Positions 58,981 through 64,000 of a stretch of 64,000 bases of DNA are shown in pieces. Within the stretch, counting starts at the first letter, position 1; each line of letters opens with the position of its first letter. The stretch is from assembly GCA_028554795.2 (NCBI GenBank), contig CM068826.1:101372346-101436345 (forward strand), written 5' to 3'. The notes under the pieces were generated by a model. That model did not search any database, was not told the origin of the DNA, and saw nothing but the letters and a program-made list of their open reading frames with translations. Made by a program: the position numbers and the translations under genes. Source of the DNA: Sinohyriopsis cumingii (taxonomy: Eukaryota > Mollusca > Bivalvia > Unionida > Unionidae).

Positions 58981-59094
58981 TGTTAGGCAGGCAATGAGGG
59001 AGTTTTCAAATGACTTCTGGAAGGCACGTGGATCTGAACACCATTCCAACAGTTCTCTTGCAGCACTCTGGAATGCAGCAGGGTTAGACAGGTG
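58981..59094 (-). CDS. Internal coding exon, tentatively from a ZSWIM4/5/6-like gene
   Basis: On the minus strand a pyrimidine-rich tract ending in TTTCAG (59095-59100) precedes the exon, and GTAAGTC (58974-58980) follows it, so both splice sites are strong. The exon is exactly 114 nt, open, and phase 0 at both ends. It encodes 38 residues that include [19 protein letters not shown] and end in NSLIACLT. The composition (Trp, Cys, balanced charge, normal codons) is unlike the AT-rich translations around it, which strongly suggests a conserved gene. From memory the peptide resembles the C-terminal region of ZSWIM5/6-type SWIM zinc-finger proteins; relatives such as ZSWIM8 act as cullin ubiquitin-ligase substrate receptors. 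That name is unverified, and the SWIM domain itself is not in the window. I see no neighbouring exon on either side, so the flanking introns are at least ~4.9 kb (upstream, to the window end) and possibly up to ~59 kb (downstream). Exon confidence is high; gene identity is about 0.35. Confidence 0.75.
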
Positions 59095-59100
59095 CTGAAA

Positions 59101-60924
59101 TAATAATAATAAAAAAACCCAAATTAACCAATACTGTAATTTAAATCCATTTCAATTTACAAAACATTATTGAAAATTGGGCAACGTCACTAAATTTGTT
59201 ACAGTTTTATACAACTTGATTATGGTAGTGCTAATTTAAAGTTCATTAAACAATTATGTCAAAGTACCATGAAACCCCTTGAAACTGACAATCCTTGGGA
59301 TCCAATTGTTCTGGTTTTGAAAGGTTTGGTTTACTGAGATTTTTGCAGATGTTAAAAAAATCTGTCTTTCTCTAATGTGTGAGAGAGAGATTATGTATTA
59401 TAGGGCCTAGGATTGGAATCTGAGTTTCATTGTATATTATTTAAAGAATTTCCAAATTGTTTTCAGATATGACAAAGAAGTCATCAGTGATGCATAGATG
59501 ACTGTTAAACCAAACTAAGTTGATAGGTCTAGACAAGTAGAAGCAATATTTTGGTGACCAGAAGATTTGAAAGCAAGCATATAGAATTTTATGATAAATA
59601 TTTCTGAACTAAGCACTTAATTTACATTTATTCATTGGGTGCCAATAAGTAATCCTACCAACTTTATTTGCCATGACCAAAAACTTAATCTATGAAGACA
59701 ATACAATCTTTTTTACTATCTGTGGTGTATTCATAAATCTGAGTATCAACTAGATATGTGTCTGAAGGACACGTATGCCCCTCTCCTGTCAGTTTCAATG
59801 ATGTGTGGTCTACCTTGAAAAGAGCAATAACCTTTTATCATCATGCAAACAGAACATCCACAATATAAACAAAGTGGAACAGCTCTTAAAAACAAAACAA
59901 AAATTAGTGTGGCAATGCAAAGGATGTCAAGCTAATTTTAATACAAACAAATGTAGGGAAATGGAACACATCCCAAAATTATAGGAAGAATATAGGAATT
60001 CTAATAATATTACAGTAACATACAGGAAGAATTATATCATTTCATGGATTCTTCCATCAGTTATCCAAGCTGAATGCCAAAATAAGCATTGTCAATAGAA
60101 CATTTGGCAACAATAAACATTTCCTTCCACAATGCTTGATGAACAAACTTTTGTATGGCTTTTCAATGCCCATTTGTCAGTTAATATCAATAATGTTTTG
60201 TTTTTCTTTCATATTAATGGATCTTACTAATTATACTGTCAAAGCACATCAATTGAAATCTGAATGGCACAGAAGTATTTGAAATTATCATTACTGCATG
60301 ATTATATTGACAGAAATCATATGGAATTAAAAATGTTTTGGCAATAGCACATTTATACATTTTACACCTTTTAAAACACCAAAGGTTGGTTAAAAACCAA
60401 AGTCTGTGATGGCCTGGAAACAAATTAAGCCTTGCTAATAAAGTGTTACTAAGGTGAAAGTCAATAAAAAAAACAAACAACAAAGAAATCTAATGCAATT
60501 TGTATGCTTTGTATATCCACTGCACCACTGACGGAATCAGGGTTTTCAAAATATTTTTTTTTAAGGGAAATTTGTTTCAAACTTTTTTTAAAAAACAATC
60601 AGGAGCTCTGTTAAATACTTCTGAGTGATGACACAGTTGGTCAGACAATGAAATCTATATCCCATCAATAAAAATGTTTACACAATATTTGCTTAAAATC
60701 CAAAACTTCTCAGTAAAGTTATCTTGTACGAACCAAATGCTACTAAATAAGTGGATGGGCAAATGGAAAAATAGGAAGATGAATGGACAGATGCAATGGC
60801 GAGAAGGCTATTGAGAAGGGTTCAAGAAATAGAGTATAACAGTAATGGTGGTAACTCATTCTATACATAATAAACAAGTGTCTGCTGATTCAAAGCTTAC
60901 TCTGTATAATGAAATGAACCATGA
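59101..60924. other. Unannotated stretch, probable intron 5' of the exon
   Basis: A short (ATA)n tract at 59100-59112 lies beside the acceptor. No other gene or repeat recognised; the 89-codon minus-strand frame at 60214-60483 has no domain. Confidence 0.45.
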
Positions 60925-62082
60925 AATGAAAGTATCTGTTTGTGGCCACAGTCTATAAAAGTAAGATTGAAGTGTCTCTTAGTGGCCACAATCTATAAAA
61001 GTAAAATGGATCTGTCTGTTAGTGGCCACAGCATATCAAAGTAAGATGGAAGTGTCTCTTAGTAGTCACAGGTTATCAAAGATGGAAGTGTCTATTAGTG
61101 GTCAGTCTATAAAAGTAAGATGGAAGTGTCTGTTAGGGGCCACAGTCTATCAAAGCAAGTTAGAAATGTCTATTAGGGGCCAAAATCAATCAAAGTCAGA
61201 TGGAAGTGTCTATTAGCGATCACAGCCTATCAAAGTCAGATGGAAGTGTCTATTAGCAGTCACAGCCAATCAAAGTAAGATGGAAGTGTCTATTAGTGGT
61301 CACAGCCAATCATAGTAAGATAGAAGTGACTATTAGTGATCACAGCCAATCAAAGTAAGATGCAAGTGTCTATTAGCGGTCACAGGCAATCAAAGTAAGA
61401 TGCAAGTGTCTATTAGCTGTCACAGCCAATCAAAGGCAGATGGAAGTGTCTATTAGTGGTCACAGCCAATCATAGTAAGATAGAAGTGACTATTAGCAAT
61501 CACAGCCAATCAAAGTAAGATGGAAGTGTCTATTAACAGTCACAGCCAATCATAGTAAGATAGAAGTGACTATTAGCGATCACAGCCAATCATAGTAAGA
61601 TAGAAGTGACTATTAGCGATCACAGCCAATCGAAGTAAGATGCAAGTGTCTATTAGCGGTCACAGGCAATCAAAGTAAGATGCAAGTGTCTATTAGCTGT
61701 CACAGCCAATCAAAGGCAGATGGAAGTGTCTATTAGTGGTCACAGCCAATCATAGTAAGATAGAAGTGACTATTAGCGATCACAGCCAATCAAAGTAAGA
61801 TGGAAGTGTCTATTAACAGTCACAGCCAATCATAGTAAGATTGAAGTGACTATTAGCGATCACAGCCAATCATAGTAAGATAGAAGTGACTATTAGCAAT
61901 CACAGCCAATCAAAGTAAGATGCAAGTGTCTACTAGCGGTCACAGCCAATCAAAGTAAGATGCAAGTGTCTATTAGCTGTCACAGCCAATCAAAGTAAGA
62001 TTGAAGTGACTATTAGTGATCACAGCCAATCAAAGTAAGATGCAAGTGTCTATTAGCTGTCACAGCCAATCAAAGTAAGATG
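60925..62082. repeat. Minisatellite, 40-bp unit, ~29 copies, 280-bp higher order
   Basis: GGTCACAGCCAATCAAAGTA AGATGGAAGTGTCTATTAGC is the unit, exactly 40 bp from about 61200 on. A run of variants (AGGCAATC; AAAGGCAGATGG; CATAGTAAGATAG; TTAACAGTC) near 61380-61540 recurs in the same order 280 bp later (near 61660-61820), showing a seven-unit higher-order period. Nearly every unit after 61260 has CAGCCAATCA, a CCAAT box. The 5' units are more diverged. Confidence 0.95.
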
Positions 62083-64000
62083 TACATTAGTAAAGTAGCA
62101 AGAACCATGATAAGAATTTCAGACTCATTTCTTCAATTCCTGTATTGAATGTAAAAACTTGTTCAACACTTGACTTACAACTTTCCAAGTGATTCTTATG
62201 GTGTCCAAGGCAACATTTAAATATTTTAAATTAACTTTTTTCTGATCATCTCATGTATCATTTTACAAAACCTTCAGTAAAAATTGAATAACAACCCTTC
62301 CACCACTGAAATCAATTCAAAAACTGTGATGTAGAAAAATCTTAACTTTTTATATCAGTGTAAAATCATTTTTCAACATAAAAACAGAAGCACATTTTCA
62401 GGGACAAACCCTTTACCTGTTTTCACATTTATTTTTATTCTGACAATGCTAAAACATATCTGGTGAGTAGTTTGGAGTGCATACATGTGTCAAAATGATC
62501 AACTCTCCTTCAATCCGACTTACGTTGTTAATGTTCAATTGGTGCATTAACTTCAAAGGAGTAGTATACTTTATTTTGAAGAAGTTCTTCAAGGGGTAGA
62601 AAAATAATTTGTAATTGCTTTTAAAATCAGCTGCCTGCACAAACATTTAGTAATATGCTCATTCTCAAACAAGCAGGCATAAATATGTGTCACCCTGGTA
62701 GATTAAAGTGAAGGTCATCTGCACTTAATTGACCCCCCCAAAAAGAACCTGAGCAAGTCAGGGACTAAGAGTGATAAATGAATATCAACAGAAATAAATG
62801 TTTAGTCATTTAAGACAGAAAATTATAATGACATGACTGTTGCTTACCATATTTGCAATCCCCCCCAAAAAAACTTTTTTCACACAACACAAATCCATTA
62901 TTCACAAGAAATAGATTGGATATTTATGAGAACTTCAATGTCAACTGAGCTAGTTTTTGGAATGGTTTGTAGCCCAGAATCAAATTACAAATATTAATTT
63001 TGATACAAGCAAATATTGCAGAAAGGCATACATTTGGTTCACTAAGTAGATAGTAAATAGTAATTTTTATATCCTAAATTTAGAAGTACATGCAAACTTT
63101 ATGTTCTGCAAATAGCTGAACACAATATGAATTGTATTTCTTTTACATAGGTCATCTGGAGTTCATTTCTTCCCAAGGTGCTACTTTCTAAAAATATTTA
63201 TATGATCAACCATTATTTCCTCATACAATATTTATTTTATTCCTTATTTTTGGTGCTATATCTCTGAGATAATAAAGCTGTAAAGAAATTCTTGAATTCT
63301 ACAGTAAATGTTTTGAAAAGTAGCTTAAAATAATACATTTTCATATTACCAACCAATGAAAACAGAACACACTGTGAGCTACGTCACTGTAGTTATTTCT
63401 TTTTATCTCCATCACTCTTAATTTAACACTCTCTTAAATTAATTTACCAGCAATAGTTATGAAAATGTGAAATTCCTGAGAAGCTTTTTTGTGGGTTTCC
63501 AGTGAGTTATTTAATATACATAATATTTTTGGAAATGAAATTTTTGGAGTAATGAATTCACAGATCTGTCTGAAAACGTGATACAAAATTTTATTTATAC
63601 ATCTACATGCATCTGCTCAAGATATTTACTTTTTGTAAAGTAAATATCGGCCATTAATCTTATTTGACATGAGTGATGATGGTATAAAAAAACAAAACAC
63701 AAATGGTCTATATCTTTTGGACTAGTAATCAACTAGAGCGTAATCCTTCATTACATAACTCACCTCTACTTAAAGTACTTTCCAGCAGCCATTGCAAACA
63801 TCAAAGATCATGCCAAAAATAAGTTCAAACTAAAGTGAACCTGACAACATAAAGTTAGCCCCTTTTTAAGCATAAAATATCAGATTTTTTTTCTCTGATT
63901 ATTTTAAACTTCTAATCTTTGTAATATGTTCAATGTTAACGTATAATTGGCTACCTGCCTACCTACTTAACTCCCACTACCTAAAGGGCATAAAAAATGG
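62083..64000. other. Unannotated stretch with a perfect hairpin
   Basis: GATATTTACTTT (63621-63632) and AAAGTAAATATC (63637-63648) form a perfect 12-bp stem with a 4-base loop. Nothing else recognised. Confidence 0.5.

Noticed and set aside
60925-62082. CRISPR-like array of 40-bp repeats
   Set aside because: The units are contiguous with no unique spacers, and the context is an animal intron.

Overview
The window looks like AT-rich, intron-dominated DNA from an animal, most likely a mollusc and probably a bivalve. The main clue is a tRNA-headed SINE with a conserved central body and a (CA)n tail, which resembles SINEs reported from bivalves and gastropods. Minisatellites, small TIR elements and old tandem repeats are also very dense. 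No long protein-coding gene is present. The only host coding sequence I can support is one 114-nt internal exon on the minus strand (58981-59094). It has clean splice sites and a conserved-looking 38-residue peptide, and from memory it resembles the C-terminal part of ZSWIM4/5/6-type proteins. Much of the window is therefore probably intron of that gene, or intron plus flanking DNA.

Layout. 0-2.6 kb: an old ~145-bp tandem repeat carrying a SINE and a 1.4-kb pogo-like DNA transposon flanked by TA. 3.6-7 kb: tRNA-like SINE remnants, an array containing nuclear-receptor half-sites, and three minisatellites (47, 57 and 19 bp). 7-15 kb: SINEs and a MITE family with a palindromic TGATTnAAATCA end motif. 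15-16.2 kb: a 5'-truncated LINE inside a minisatellite. 19-20 kb: a 43-bp minisatellite starting at a tRNA-like head. 20.8-23 kb: two further old arrays. 24 kb: two SINEs head to head, forming a large inverted repeat. 25-29 kb: two direct duplications. 30-37 kb: a cluster of a second MITE family built from palindromic modules. 39-50 kb: many SINEs with target-site duplications, a ~180-bp array broken by three insertions, and a recently homogenised 116-bp higher-order repeat. 51-55 kb: a 21-bp minisatellite (open in three frames), then 40-, 23- and 68-bp minisatellites and a ~150-bp array. 59 kb: the exon. 61-62 kb: a 40-bp minisatellite with a 280-bp higher-order period and a CCAAT box in nearly every unit.

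The three SINE families (here A, B, C), the two MITE families (M, N) and the LINE account for most dispersed repeats. Family names A/B/C/M/N are local labels. Ten SINE copies show target-site duplications, which gives firm element boundaries. I found no tRNA or rRNA gene, CRISPR array, operon or virus-like element.
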